Shown: positions 25,201-38,700 of the stretch, piece after piece
Layout of the letters: the number at the start of each line of letters is the position of its first letter
Position numbering within the stretch: the first letter of the stretch is position 1
Program-made: the position numbers and the translations under genes
From: Galbula dea
Lineage: Eukaryota > Chordata > Aves > Piciformes > Galbulidae
Assembly (NCBI GenBank): GCA_013399015.1
Contig: VWZX01001930.1
Location: 806,549 to 870,548, forward strand
Direction of reading: 5' to 3'
Length of the DNA stretch: 64,000 nucleotides
Notes under the pieces: model-generated
Database searches by the model: none
Seen by the model: the letters and a program-made list of their open reading frames with translations, nothing else
What the model was told of the DNA's origin: nothing

Positions 25201-28200
25201 TGCTAAATATGGAGCCACAAAGTAGCCACAAACTATGGAAATATAAATCACTGAAAAGACACTTCCAGAACAAAAATGCTGCAAAAAAATACTGAATTTC
25301 AGCTCTCCTAAACAAAATACCTTTTTTTGTTTGCTTTTTGTTTTAAAGGCATCACCGAGATCATAATCAATCAGTCTGGCTACTCAGACACATCGGAGAG
25401 TTTAGCAAAAATGAAGTGCTAAATTATTCATCATTTAAGCAATCGTGTAAGGAATATGTTGCTGAAAAGGACAAACTGCAAAACAGCATTATTTGTCTGT
25501 TAGTTCACCACATGCTATAGTTTTAACAGGGCCTTCCAAGGAGGTATCTAAGCATTTTTCCATACACAGAATCAAGATCTCAGCTTTTACTCTTGTATTT
25601 TAAAGTCACATTACTCTAACAATTAGACGCAACAGAAAAGCAAGATCTCCATCTCCAAACTTTTGAAATTAACATTTTTACTGGATTTAGATTTATGTTT
25701 CCTCTTTACCAGCTAGCCTTTTTTTGTTTATTCTAAACTGCCCCACTCTGTACCTAATCTGCATACCACTAAGTTTACAAAGAAATACTAGTGAAGAATC
25801 TTCAGATACACATAGTACACACAAACAGTAAATACCTATGGCCAAATAATCACACAGATAACCCCATTCAGGCAAATACTATTATGTCCTCAGAAAGACA
25901 ATTTTAAATTAATAAGCTTTAAAATTTGTTTCCTCAGAATGTTTGGGGTTTTTTTTTTCAGCTTTCATGTACACAAACTAAATGAGATTTATGTTCTCCA
26001 TGAAAAGTTCTAACATCCCAGAATATTTTCCTTTTTTATGTCTTTCTCAAGATTCATTATCAAGATTTTGAATGTCTTACAAAGCATGAATACAAGCCTA
26101 TTAATCCCTGAGACAGTATCACAGCAGTTAATAGCCAAAAGAACAACGACAAGATGGGCATGATTTCACACAATTTTCATACACAGCTCTAAGAATAAAA
26201 ATCACATATCAAGCTGTTAAAACACAGGTGGGAGCCTGTACCACTGGAACTTGTACAAAGTTGATACTGTAAAATGTTATGCCAGCACCTGACAAAAATG
26301 AAAATTGTTTGCCAATGCATGCACCTCAAGGTCATAGCATTAAACAGCACCAAAATAACTCATTAAAGTGATAAATTTTGTCTCAAGTTTCCATCTCTTT
26401 TATTTTAGCATTGAATCTAGTATTGAATTTCCTTCTGACAGCTGCACTAAAATAATAAAACATTCTCAGAGGCTGAATGACACTATCTGGGCATCATGGT
26501 TTATTGACTCATGACAGATGACCAGCAGACATTAGAAGTCTTTGATCACTGGCAGAGATTCTTACTTATCTTTCAAATGTTTGTTGTAAATTTCTGAACA
26601 AGATGAGAAAAAGTAAAATCTAAGCCAAACAATAATGATTAAAACAGCAAGGCATCAACTCCACCTATAATATTAGGATTTGGTTTTAAAGAGAACAGTT
26701 TTTGAGTCCTCATACCAAGCATGGTTTTGGTTGTTGACTTCAGAGAAGGCAGAAATTCTGTACTGAATAAAACTACAGTACACGTTAATATATATTCAAA
26801 CCTATTTCCATCAGGAGCTGACAGCAGAGTCTGTTGAACGGAATTTGAGGTGTTCTTCACAGTTCAAAACCAGACAAATTTCAAATCTCTGCCCATTTCT
26901 ATTCTGCCATTGTGACAAGGGGCTTTCAGAGTTCTAAACCTTTTTTATCCCACCTCTTTAAAACATCAGAAATCAAAACATAATTCACAGACTTAACCCA
27001 TACATACCTACCTAAAGAGAATGCTGTTACTTTTGGGACAGTCTTCAAAGTAAGTCAGACTTGTCAGAATAAATACCTACAACATACATTCATTTTATCC
27101 TTTTGTCTTTTCCACTGTTTTTCTAAATATGTTAAAGAATTTTGGGAGGCCCAAATGTTTGTAAAGTCAAGCTGACCATTCTGCAGTGAAATCAATTTAC
27201 AGAGGCACAACTACAACACACTTCTTAAAACTCAGATCTTACCATGCTGAATTACTGACCTACACAGAGCCTTAATTTTTATACTGCTCAACTTCTGAGC
27301 AGTTTTAGAGATTTTGACATGCATCTTCAGAACTCAGGAAACCAAAACACAAAACCTAACAGAAAAAGGACAACAACACAGGAGCTGACCACCTCCCTGG
27401 TGGTGTAACAGCAGGACTAGAATTCTTTGGCTTATTGCACAGACTCAAGATCCCAGCCTGGAGGTAATAGTCAGAAAAAAGCAGGTTGCTGTGCCACCTT
27501 TTGAGGGCTGACACATTTTGCCAGAGGATTTTGGCTATTTCCTCTTAGATGTAATGTTGAGAACCTTCAGACCTATCCCAGTCTGAAAATGTTTAAAAGC
27601 AACTATTTTCACTGCTTCCACATTTAAAGTCGGTCCCATTCCTTCCTGTCTGCCCTGGCCTACTCTGATCCTCACTCCAGGTCAGGGTCTCCACTGCACC
27701 ATTTTACTTGTGGAAACATTCCATGCTTTGTTTCATAAAGGCTCTTTACAGCTTACGTCTCCTCCTCCAGCCAGTTCTATTTGTCTTCTCTACACTACAA
27801 ATAGAAGGTCTCTATGTCTAACCACTGCTTTTTGCAACACATCAGCCCTCACAAAATCACGTCAAGCTCTTGATCAAGCTTACTCACCGCTCCTCAGACT
27901 ATTTTTTGTCTTCTCTGGTGCCAAACTGGACAGCTGCTTCTTGCCTGATGACTTGTCAGGAGCCATTCAACGCAAGCAAGGAAAATAAAATTACTACATT
28001 CTACTTTTACTCCTGAAGACACTCTACTGTCAAAAAGCTGTTACAAGGAATATTGCTGGGCTTCAACTGACGGGACTGGCTCTCTTGCTTAGCACAACTG
28101 GGACAGGGTCAGTATCATCAATGCTATATAGAGCGAGGGGAAGTAATAAGCAGTGGAAGTTAAATACTTAGAAGGAACTGTTAACTGATCTGCAGAACCT

Positions 28201-29195
28201 ATACAGGAATTGCTACTAATTCAGCTGAATTAAAGGCCCGAGAAAGTCACAGCTTCCATCTGGTAGTTTCAAAACAGACATGTTTGAGATCACAGTGGGA
28301 AGTTTTAAGTTTGGCAACATAATAAACAATTTGACACTGAGCCTTTCAACAGGAAAAAACAGCAAACCACAACAATTTCTCTGCTCAGTACAAATATAAG
28401 GCAAGTAGGCATTCGACAATTTCTTTTTTGCCAGTTGTTACAGGTGAAACGAAGTTCAGAAACATTAAGCAGTTGGTTTTTCTCAACAGGTATTTTCCAA
28501 AACAGTAACACAAATACAAAATGCATCTTAGCATGTATTACAATGAAAAAGTGCTGACATACATTGACACCTTATTTAATTTTTTCCAAGGAATAAAGTT
28601 CCAGTAATGATCCACTTGTTTGCCTTACTGCAAACTCCTTGCTCTCACTGAGAAGTACTTACTCTCTTGGCAGACAACCCCACACAAATCAATGCTTCCT
28701 TTCCTTACATGTCACTTTAAACTCTTCAGGTTTTAAGTGTTGTGAATGGAATTTGCAATCTGTTAGTGTAGGTAAAGAGGATTCCATTTATGGAGTAAAC
28801 ACCAGAAAACAGAAAGAGAATGACAGGTCCTTTACAGTAACTGCAGACAGTACAAATGGCATATTTTGAAATTCTAAGGCAACCATAGTGGACCAGCATA
28901 TGAAAACTCTACTGTAGAGACCAAGTTAATGTCCTGCTTTCTTCTGCAAAGCAGAAATACTCTGATGGTTCTTCCTTTGCCCTTCTTTTTTTTAATTCAG
29001 TCATAGGCAATTACCAGCCACAAATAGGCAATTACTGTCACAAATGCCAGTATAGCCACCAGATAACTTGTGTATTCAGTGAATCCCTCAAGATGACATG
29101 TAATGTCTGGTTTGAGCTGTACACTCTATTGAAGACCTATCTGACAATGTTCATTTATATTAAAAATACACATGCACATTTTTGCAGACTTGCAA
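22272..29195. other. AT-rich region downstream of TCAIM
   Basis: No coding exon, CpG island or clear repeat was seen in about 7 kb. It may be plain intergenic DNA or may include an extended TCAIM 3' UTR on the minus strand; the sequence alone does not decide this. Confidence 0.4.
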
Positions 29196-29201
29196 TTTAA
29201 T
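29196..29201 (-). terminator. Candidate proximal TCAIM poly(A) signal (ATTAAA)
   Basis: TTTAAT on the plus strand gives the common variant ATTAAA on the minus strand, about 285 bases after the TCAIM stop codon. No canonical AATAAA was seen nearer. A short 3' UTR ending around 29175 would fit. Confidence 0.35.
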
Positions 29202-29485
29202 ATATTTTCTCAATTCACTACAAAAGCGTGGTTTCTCAACTGCCACCGTACACTGGGATTCCTCCAGCAGTATGAAGAATGCACAGACCTCTTTCCCAGA
29301 ACAGGCAATACTGCACGTTGTGCAAATTGCCTAGGACTCAATCCCTTTTGAGCAGCAGTTAGAATAAAATTTGTGGGCTGAATGCTTATATCAAAATACA
29401 GATTTAAATAATTTACTCTTAAAAACATCCATATTTAGAGACTCTGACAGAAAATAAACAATTCATCTGATTATCAGATATGTCC

Positions 29486-29711
29486 TCAGTTTTTCCAGTT
29501 CCAAGGTATGCACAGGTCTCCATCCTGCAGCACAGAGTAGAAATGTGAAATGCAAAGGTGCATGCCTTGTAGGTAGGGCAATGATTCTTCTAGCAGACGT
29601 TTACAACAATCTATCATCTGTGCACTGGAAACACTGGGCTCCTTATACAGCCGATCCAAGGAAAATTTTTCAGCCGAAGTATCAATTAGCTCTTTTTCTG
29701 TAATCATCATC
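29486..29711 (-). CDS. TCAIM: TCAIM exon 11 (last coding exon)
   Basis: The acceptor TTTGCTAG lies just above 29711. The exon contributes one base to a Glu codon and then reads MMITEKELIDTSAEKFSLDR through to LCIPWNWKN, TGA. The stop falls directly after the Asn, so the few extra residues I recall from the mammalian C-terminus are absent. Confidence 0.97.
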
Positions 29712-32700
29712 CTAGCAAATAAAGACAACATACAGTGACAAAATCAGAACTTAATCTCTTTTAAAAAGCCTCTTAAAAGAAGTACATTTGTAGGATATAT
29801 GCATGGAAACAGAGGTGCCACTTCATGTACAGCTATGGTACAGCTGAGGTATTGTGCAGGTTGATACCTATGAGTACCTCAGAAGCTAGACTAAATATGC
29901 TTCCATGACTATGGGCAACAGCATGCCTACACAGAGTCACATCTGAAAACCTGCACCTTGACTTTTTTTTGCTCACAAGGTAATGGGCAAAAAAACCCCC
30001 AAAATAAATACTGCATTTTTAATGCAAGGTATGGAAGACCTTAAATAACCTTGAAAGTGTAAGTTTTAAGAATAAAATAATGTTAGTAACTACTGTCTTC
30101 TTAACTTGGACTAGTACTCTCCATGTCATCAAAACCAACAGGTAACAGGTACAGTCACTTGATGCACAGTGAATGTGCTAATAACTTCCCAATTGCAGAA
30201 GGATATGGATACAGTTGGACTTACAATCTTAAAGGTCTTCTCAACCTAAAGGATTTTACGATTCTGTTGAATAGTGAATTCATAGCTTGCAGATGATTTT
30301 TTCCCATTCAACCCAGACAAAAAGTGATAGGACACCACGTGTCCTTCCACAAGTGGAAGCTCTGAATCCTCAAGACACATATAATATACAAAGTCAAGAA
30401 CAAAATTTACAGTTCTGATGGATATTACACATCATGGACTTAATATTTTATGACTCACTATTGTCATCTCTCTCATCTCACATCTGCAAAAGAGTACCAA
30501 GGAGGTATTTCTCTCATCATTCTATTCTAATTGTTTTTCTTCCCCTTGTTAGGTACTAACTAATCTTTTCCTCAACTAACTGTCAAACAATTAGAAATAA
30601 TAATTCTCTCAGTTATTTTTAGTTCATATTGTACTGCTTTCTTGTCACAATATAAGTAATATTAATAGAGTTTGTTGCTTTTCTTATGCAATAAAAAGAT
30701 CTCTGCCTTAAAAAAACTCCACCTCTACTTTGGGGAAACAATTGTAAAAAAGAATGATAAAATTTTGCCTTTTAAGCAAAGATCTTTTATTTCTGAATAA
30801 AGTACAACTGTTTTTACAAGGTGAAGGATGTGTATTTTCTAACAATTATGTTCACTGAACACTGAACTTTCCGACTTAAAGCTGATAGGTAAAGTTCTAT
30901 TTCATAAACAGAAGGTTCTTTCCACCAAAAGAGCATGACTACATTCTTCAAAGCTCTCCTCCTATAAATAAAACACATGACATGCAAAGATTTTCATGAG
31001 CTAAATGTATCAAGTCATGTTAGCACTTACTCTTCCTTTCTTTTCAGATTCTCTCTTGCTTCTTGTGCTTTGGCAACAATAAACCATTGAAGGGCTGCTG
31101 GATCACAGACTGTTGGGATTCTAAAGTGTCCAAATTCATGTAAGCTCGGTGCATATCTGTCACTAATGAAACATGACAGAAGTGAAAAACAAAGTTTAGT
31201 TTTTTTCTACGCAAATATTTACATAAATTACTTTCAGAATGAATTCTGAAGATAAAAGAATACAATTTAATCAGTACCAGAATAATTGGTTAAAAATGAA
31301 TCAACTTTGGTTGATGAGAATACAGAAGCATCACATAACGCTTTTTAAAAACTCTATTTCAAAAGTAACTGTAAACAACACTGAAAATATATAAACAGCA
31401 GCACCATATCACACAGCTGAGTGTTGACCTGACAGCATAAAACCTTTGATTTAACCCAGCACAACACTGTAAGATAAAGATGGAACTTCGACTCTAACTT
31501 GAATGAAAGCAGCAAGATTTTCTTCAATCTGATTTCTTCCTAACCCAGAAAATTCACTTAAACCCTTCAGAAACAAAAAGACTCTGAGGCAATGAAAATC
31601 CAAGACAGTATTATTAATTTTCTTCTTAGTCAGAGCAATAATCAATGCAACAAAAAAAATCAACTGGAAGAGTAAAAGCTCTCAAAGGAGCTGCAAAGAC
31701 CCACCTGTCCAGGATCATCTGCAAGCCTCGTAGACTGTGAGGATGAAACAGTAGTCTACTGTCACACAATTTATTATAGAAAGAGTCCAGAGTCTTGTAG
31801 TACTCTTCTAGAGTCAACAAGGGTTGCAGTTCTTCAATATATATTACTTGGATACCTCCCAGAAGTTGGCTTATCCGTTCTTCCAAGAACAATAGTCTTT
31901 TTTGAAGCCTGTAATAGCTAGGCAATCTCTCAAAAATCTGTGCACATACACAAACAAACATTAACTGTGTTGCAAAGTACAGAATTTAATTTTAAGACAT
32001 GAAAAAAAAGAACAAGAAACAATAAATGAAGAAACACTTTATGCAAACATGGAACCCAAGAGAGGGGGAAAATAATCAAAGAATACAAAAAATCATAAAT
32101 ATCAAGTATATATATTTTGGGGCAAAAATATAATGCAATAAGCTTGTAAGTATTTTCAGTATTTATACTACAAAGGCACCATAAGGCTGTAACAAGATCG
32201 ATGGAAGTCCTCTTTCTATGTATTGAAATTAAAAGCTGCAGTTTAAAAAATTATACATAATCTGAGGCCTACATAAAAAGTTTATCACCACAGGCATAGT
32301 GGTAGAGCTATTCCATGTGCAGTTGAGAGTGGTTTTGCCAGCCTAATTTAGACCAGTTCTCTGAAAAATACAAGTCTTCGTTGCTGGTACTAGTTCTTTT
32401 CAAGGGTTTGGATGACAACCTAGCTTGTCTTGAGTCTGAAGGGAGAGGACAAAGGAGGAAAGTACCAGATCTCTAATTTGAAAAGCCTATACCAGAAAAG
32501 GTTAAGAAGCGATCATACAAAGTGATAGGGACAAAGACGGAACAGGGCAACAAGTGAAAGAGGTAAGTCTGTAGTAATAGTCACTACTTACCATCTGCCC
32601 AGTTATTACTAGAACACAGTTTTCCATACAAAAAAAAAAAAATACTCCTGCTGGAACAAGTCAAGTGATTTCAGAATAATCTCTAGAAATCCAAGACAGG

Positions 32701-35700
32701 AGTAGAATCAGAGCAGCTTTTGGCACAATAAAATCCACTGGTTCAGCATTTCAATTTGTTATAGTGAAAAACTGCAAAGTCCTCCAAATACTGTGCCTTT
32801 GACCAAACACTCTACAGACTGACCCGGACACTATTCTACTGCTTCCTTTTTCTAATAATTAGTAACAAAAGTACTAGCATTTAGGACTGCTTTCTAAAAT
32901 GTGTCAGAATTGGACAAAAAGTTCTGCCTAAAAACCTAAGTGGCTAACCAAGCTCATGAAGACCTTCACTGACTCTGTGTATCATGTACCATCATCTTCA
33001 GCGCATTTTAAAACTGAAAGTCCCCGATTTCAGATTTAAATACACACCTCTCCTCTGTCTTCAAAGCAAAACCATCACCACAAACAACTCCACACACACA
33101 ACTCCACATCTGCACAATACTTTGCACAGATACATGACCCCTTCAGAAAACCCCTTGGCAAAAGTTAGAATGAGGAAGCATTTCTCTTTTCAGGGAAGAG
33201 AGAGGGATTTTCAGTATTAATCAGAAGAACACTTCCATTTCAACGACTATCAACACTCACAGATCTCACAGTATAAAGACTTGCATGAAAAACCTTGTTT
33301 CTAGCTTAAGTTCTTTGTAAATCATTCATGTTAACACACCATAGTTTGTATTCTCATTAAGTAAAACACATAGGTGAAAATTCAAACAACCACTGGAGAA
33401 AGATTTGGACTGAGTGCTACATTTTCATATTATTGATTCAAATACAGAATATTCTGATATTCCAATTGTGAAATTCCACTTATTATCTCCTTTATAAAGG
33501 AATATTTTTGACAGAACTATTTATAATATTTAATCAAGATTCTAGAAAATCTCCTTAAGCAACACATTATATTGCTATATATTTTGTGTTTCTTTGCATA
33601 TAACACTATCATTTATGATGCCAGAAATCTTGTCAGCTTCAAACTTTACACAAGTAACAGCAAAATTTGCACAGTCACTAGGTTTCTGCAACATCCACAT
33701 TATCTGCCTAAAAAAACAATGAGGAATAGAAGGATTGGTGAGCAGCCACTGACCAAAATCACCACTTCACATCTACCTTTACATCCCATTTTTACAAAAA
33801 ATCTGAATAGAATTCATAAATTCTTCATGGAAATGAGCTCTTTATAGATAATGAAATATTCTGCCAGAGCTCACTGCACAGACTGGAACACTGCAAAGCA
33901 AACTAGTTCTCTTTGTATCTAATCAGAAGTAGGACCGACTTGTTAGTGAAAGCAGCAATAAAGATCTGACGAAGATTGTTGTTAGTAACAGGATTATATT
34001 TAGAATGCGATGTACACAGTTATGCTAACTACAGCAGCTGTGCATTTACTTTAAATTACTTATCAGTTATCTGCACCAATTAATATTTTGGTATAGTTTT
34101 GAAAAGGATGCGATAATAAGAGGCATTATAATTTACTCTGAAATCTTACTTTGGTCCAGTGATGGTGAACGTCCATGGTCCCCAGCATTATGTGGCCTGC
34201 TGCACTCATACCTGAACGGTCTGTAAATACCACTGTGTGTCCTAAAGATTGAACAAAGCCCTTTACTAATCTGGGTTATTGCAATTATTCCCACAATTAT
34301 TTAAGGCTTACCTATGCTACTAACATGGCACAAGCAACACATTTCTACAGCACAAACACACACAAGTAGGTGCTTTTGTTATTCTCAAAATTTCAAAGAC
34401 TGATTCTTGAAAACTCCAGTTCAAGACTTTTTTTTTTTCCGTACAAACGTTACCTAGCACTTGCCTTCTCCCTGTTTAAGCTTAAGACTTTTAGTGAACT
34501 GGACTTTTTTCTTACAATGACTGCTTTTGAAATAGAGAAAATCTCAGCAGATAGCGTATTCAAAAAATCTGTACAAATCATGTAGTAGGAAATACATGCT
34601 ATATGCTTAAAGTATACAAAACCAAGGGAAAGGTTGGTCAAAGAACTAATAGCACAGTCATTCAACCCTGTTTCCACAGAATACTCTGCAACACCCAAGT
34701 TGTAGGAAATTCTTTCACATTAGATTTTTGCTTTCTTTTTTTTAAAGAAATACAATGGAAAAGGATAATATTAGGTTTACTTCTGGGAGGACAAATCAGT
34801 TTTGAGTCTGCATTTGGTTTTACAAGTGAAGTACAAAGATCCTCAAGAACTCTTGGGTGAAAGCACGGGCAACTATTTATAAAACTAAGCTTTCACAACA
34901 GTCTTCAGTGTGATGTATTACTCTAAAAACCAAGGCTCAAACAGAAGCTCTTCCTTTCAGAAATGAGTTTTCCAAAACCCTTAAGAAAAAGCAATGGTGA
35001 CTTTAAGGCATCTAGTCCATTCTTGTATAACAAGGCAAGATCAACTGTACCTGTAAAATTACTGCCAGGTATTTGTCTAGTCTATTTTTAAAAATCTTCA
35101 AAGATGGAAACTCCAACAGGCTCACAAGACAGACTTCTCTAGTACTTTAAATCCTTAGTATGCTCATGTAAAGAAACTAATTTAAAACCTCATACAATTT
35201 AAAACTAATACTTATTGTCCTTCCCACTCTGCCTTTTGACAAAGGATTAAGTGAATCCTCAACTGAAAGCCACTCAAAACTGCCTACCTGTGGATCGGTA
35301 TAAAAATGTGGAGTTAAAATGAGAAGGAACAGCTACTGCCACAGGTCAAACAGCCATATGAGAATGGTTGGTCAGCTTTACAGAACATTTTTTTTTCTTG
35401 AGAAAATACAAACTTTAATGTAGGTATTTTATGGTACATGCATGGTAAGAGTAGACAATACCATTTTAAAGGTATTCTAGTAAGTTCTCCTTATATTGAC
35501 TCTTCAAAGCTCCTTGCATTTCTGTCTTGAATCTACGGTGGGTAATAATGTATTGCTACCTCTGCCCTTTCAGAGGTTCAGTCTGGATTTTTTTACTGTT
35601 ATTGTTGGTACTAAGTCTAGGGCCTTCAATTCACTTAGTTTGCATTTATTAAGAAGTAAAATAGAAGCTGAGTTTAGCAAATATACAGCAAGGAATGGTC

Positions 35701-38700
35701 CCTAAAGCATACCCAGTATCTTAAAAATGTAAGTTCCCACCAGCTTTTCAGTAAGCCTGGCAGGTTTGTTTTTGCAGTTATTAAAAACATTCATGAAAAG
35801 CACTAGAGCTTCCTTGCCACAGAAGACTCATGCTCATCCTTGAATCAAGACTATATTAGGATATATGAAACAAGGAACTGAAATACCTTTAACATCCTTT
35901 AATACTTCAGGTCTCTGTTGGACTAAGCGACCTAAACTGTGTAGTTGGCTACAGCGGTGAGCAATACCCCAGCTTCTCTGCCACCTAAATAAAAATATAG
36001 TTGAAAGCATTTAATTCTCTACATTATCAAAAAACCCCAAAATACAGAACTTGGGATGCAGCTGAAAGCCTTATTAAGACAAACAACTCAACAAAATAGC
36101 ACTCCAATTGTAATAAATGCAAAAGCATACTGAAAAGCTGTCCCTTATCACCTTCTATTTGAACAGATAAAAAACCTAAATAAAAACTCAGTCTCCTAAA
36201 ATGAGTGACAAAGAAAAGAAAAAAAAAAGAGTAAGACCAGATATAAGAAAAATAAACACAAAACCTGGTAGACAAAATAGAACTTGCAAATCTCTCCCCC
36301 AGTACGAAGGGGGTAAGTAAATGGCACCAGACAACTCAGTACTTGGTTCACTTATGTGGCATACAATTTGTTTGTACATTGTGCAATGTTTGTCTAGAGG
36401 AACAAGTACCACTGAAGGATACTACTTGCTTTTTTCTTTTCTCCTTTGAGTTCCTAGTCCAAATGTTACTACACATATTTTCATGTTTTACAGTGGAATA
36501 ATTTTTGTTAAACCATACAGGAGTAAGGTGTTACATTAGTAACTTTAATATATGTAGTTGTGACACCTCTTCCATTACAGACAGATCAGACAAACTCCTA
36601 ACTAAATTTCAAAAAGCACTGAAATTGTAAAGTTGTCTTGGTGTATAGAAAAAATACAACCTTTTACAAATTCTAGCTGACACAAAACTGTCTTAAATGG
36701 GAAATTATCATTCTATTATTGTACTGGCTCTGTCTGGGGTGGAGTTAATTTTCTTCATACCACCTCTTCCGTTTTGTACTTTTTTAACAGAACACTGTTG
36801 ATAACACATCACTGTCATGGCTATTGTACAGTGCTGGCACAATGTCCTGGTTTTTGCTTGTTCTTCCCACTCGCACCCCACCATCGCTGACTGGGGGTGG
36901 GACACAGCCAGAACAGGTGACTCCAACTGACTACAGGAATATTCCAGATCATATGATGTTCTCAGCAATAAATGCTTAGGAAGCAGAAGGAAGGGGAGAC
37001 CCTCATGGTTATGGTGTTTGTCTCGCCAAGCAAATATTACATGGCAGGGAGTTGAAATTAGATGATCCTTAAGGTCCCTTCCAACCCAAACCATTTTATG
37101 ATTCTGTGATTACACATACTGAGGCTCTGTTTCCAGAAGGGGCTAAGCACCTGCCTGCTGATGTAGTGAATGAGTAGTGAATGAATTCCTCCTTTTGCTT
37201 TGCTAGAATGCACAGCTTTGCATCACTTCACCTATTAAACCTCTACTTTGATCCAAGAGTTTTCTTGCTTTTGCTTTTCATATGCTCTTACTACCATCCC
37301 ACTGGTGGTGTATGAGCAAACAGCTGTGAAGGTGCTTTAGCTGCTGGCTGGGGTCAAGCCACACTACCCCATTTAGGGAAACTTAACTGGCAAAAAACCT
37401 CTTTGGGGTGCAGAGAATGGCACTATGCCACAGCATTTATGAGGCAAGTCAATCTATTAGAATGCAAGTCATTCTAATAACTATTTATAGTTACCTAGCA
37501 ATATCACTTTGTTTTCAGTAGCACCAGCCAGGAATGTAAAAAGGTGGCTTACAGACCCTACCTTCTCTTCAGCTGTTTAAACTTGTACATGGAATAAAGC
37601 CAACAGCCCTGTTATTTTTTTTAAACCTGTGTGAACACTAGCATTAAGCTGCAGGATCACAAGTAGCAGCTGCCTATTAAGATACTTGTTTCTCAGATTT
37701 CTGACATGTTCTTTTCTGAATTATGACAAATGTAACACTTGGAAGGTTAATAACTCTTGAGGTAACAGTAATTTTAGCGTATTTTAAAGCTATCCTAATG
37801 CAAGTACAACTGATTCAATTTATTACCTGATATCTGAGAGCTGGAGTTCATGAGAGAGTTTGAATTTTAAGTGTTCTACTTCTCTTCTAAGTGGCAAACT
37901 CTTTTTCAGCTTTTTTACTGCACTTGCTTCATTATCATCTAGCCAGGATCTGAAAGGAGGAAAAAAACCCCAAACCAGTAGAGGCATGCTTTATTATCTT
38001 TCTTGCAACAGTACAACTGAATTCTTACTGTTAACATTAGCATTTCATTTCAAGTTACCAGGTAAAGGAAATTTTTAAAAGTAGAGGACAGAAAATGAAA
38101 CTGCTTTACCTTAAGGTATCTACAAATAAAAACCTGATGTTCAATGTCTTTAGAGGAGACTAGGGAATCAAACTGAACCAAAAGACACCAACAGTGTTAA
38201 AATTGTTAGACGAGAAAACATAGAGCAGCAGCAAGTTAGTGTGATTTAGGGGCAGCTGCAGTGCTTTAATTAGTGCTTTAATGAAAGAAATTCTCACACA
38301 TCCACCTTTTAAAAACACGAAAATAAAACAACTAAAGTGATCATAGTAGATTAACAAATAGAGGAGGCGGTACTAGAAGGCTAATTTAGGTAACTCCTAT
38401 GGATCTGGGACGAACACAGATTAAGCAGGTCAAAGTTTTACAGCTCTTTTGTCAACAATCACGAGCAGGCAAACATGACTCATGGAGTCCACCTGAAACT
38501 TTCAATAAAGAGATCATTCTGTTTCTAGGAAAAAGCTTTTCTTAAAGATATTTAGCTTTTGTTCATAGCACAAACTTAACTTCACACTCTTAGTTTTACA
38601 AATACTTCCATTCTCATGCTGTAATCTAAGAAAAAAAAAAAAAATCAAATTCTGAAGCAAAAAGAGGCCCAATGCCAAATCGCTAGGTACTAAACCCAAA

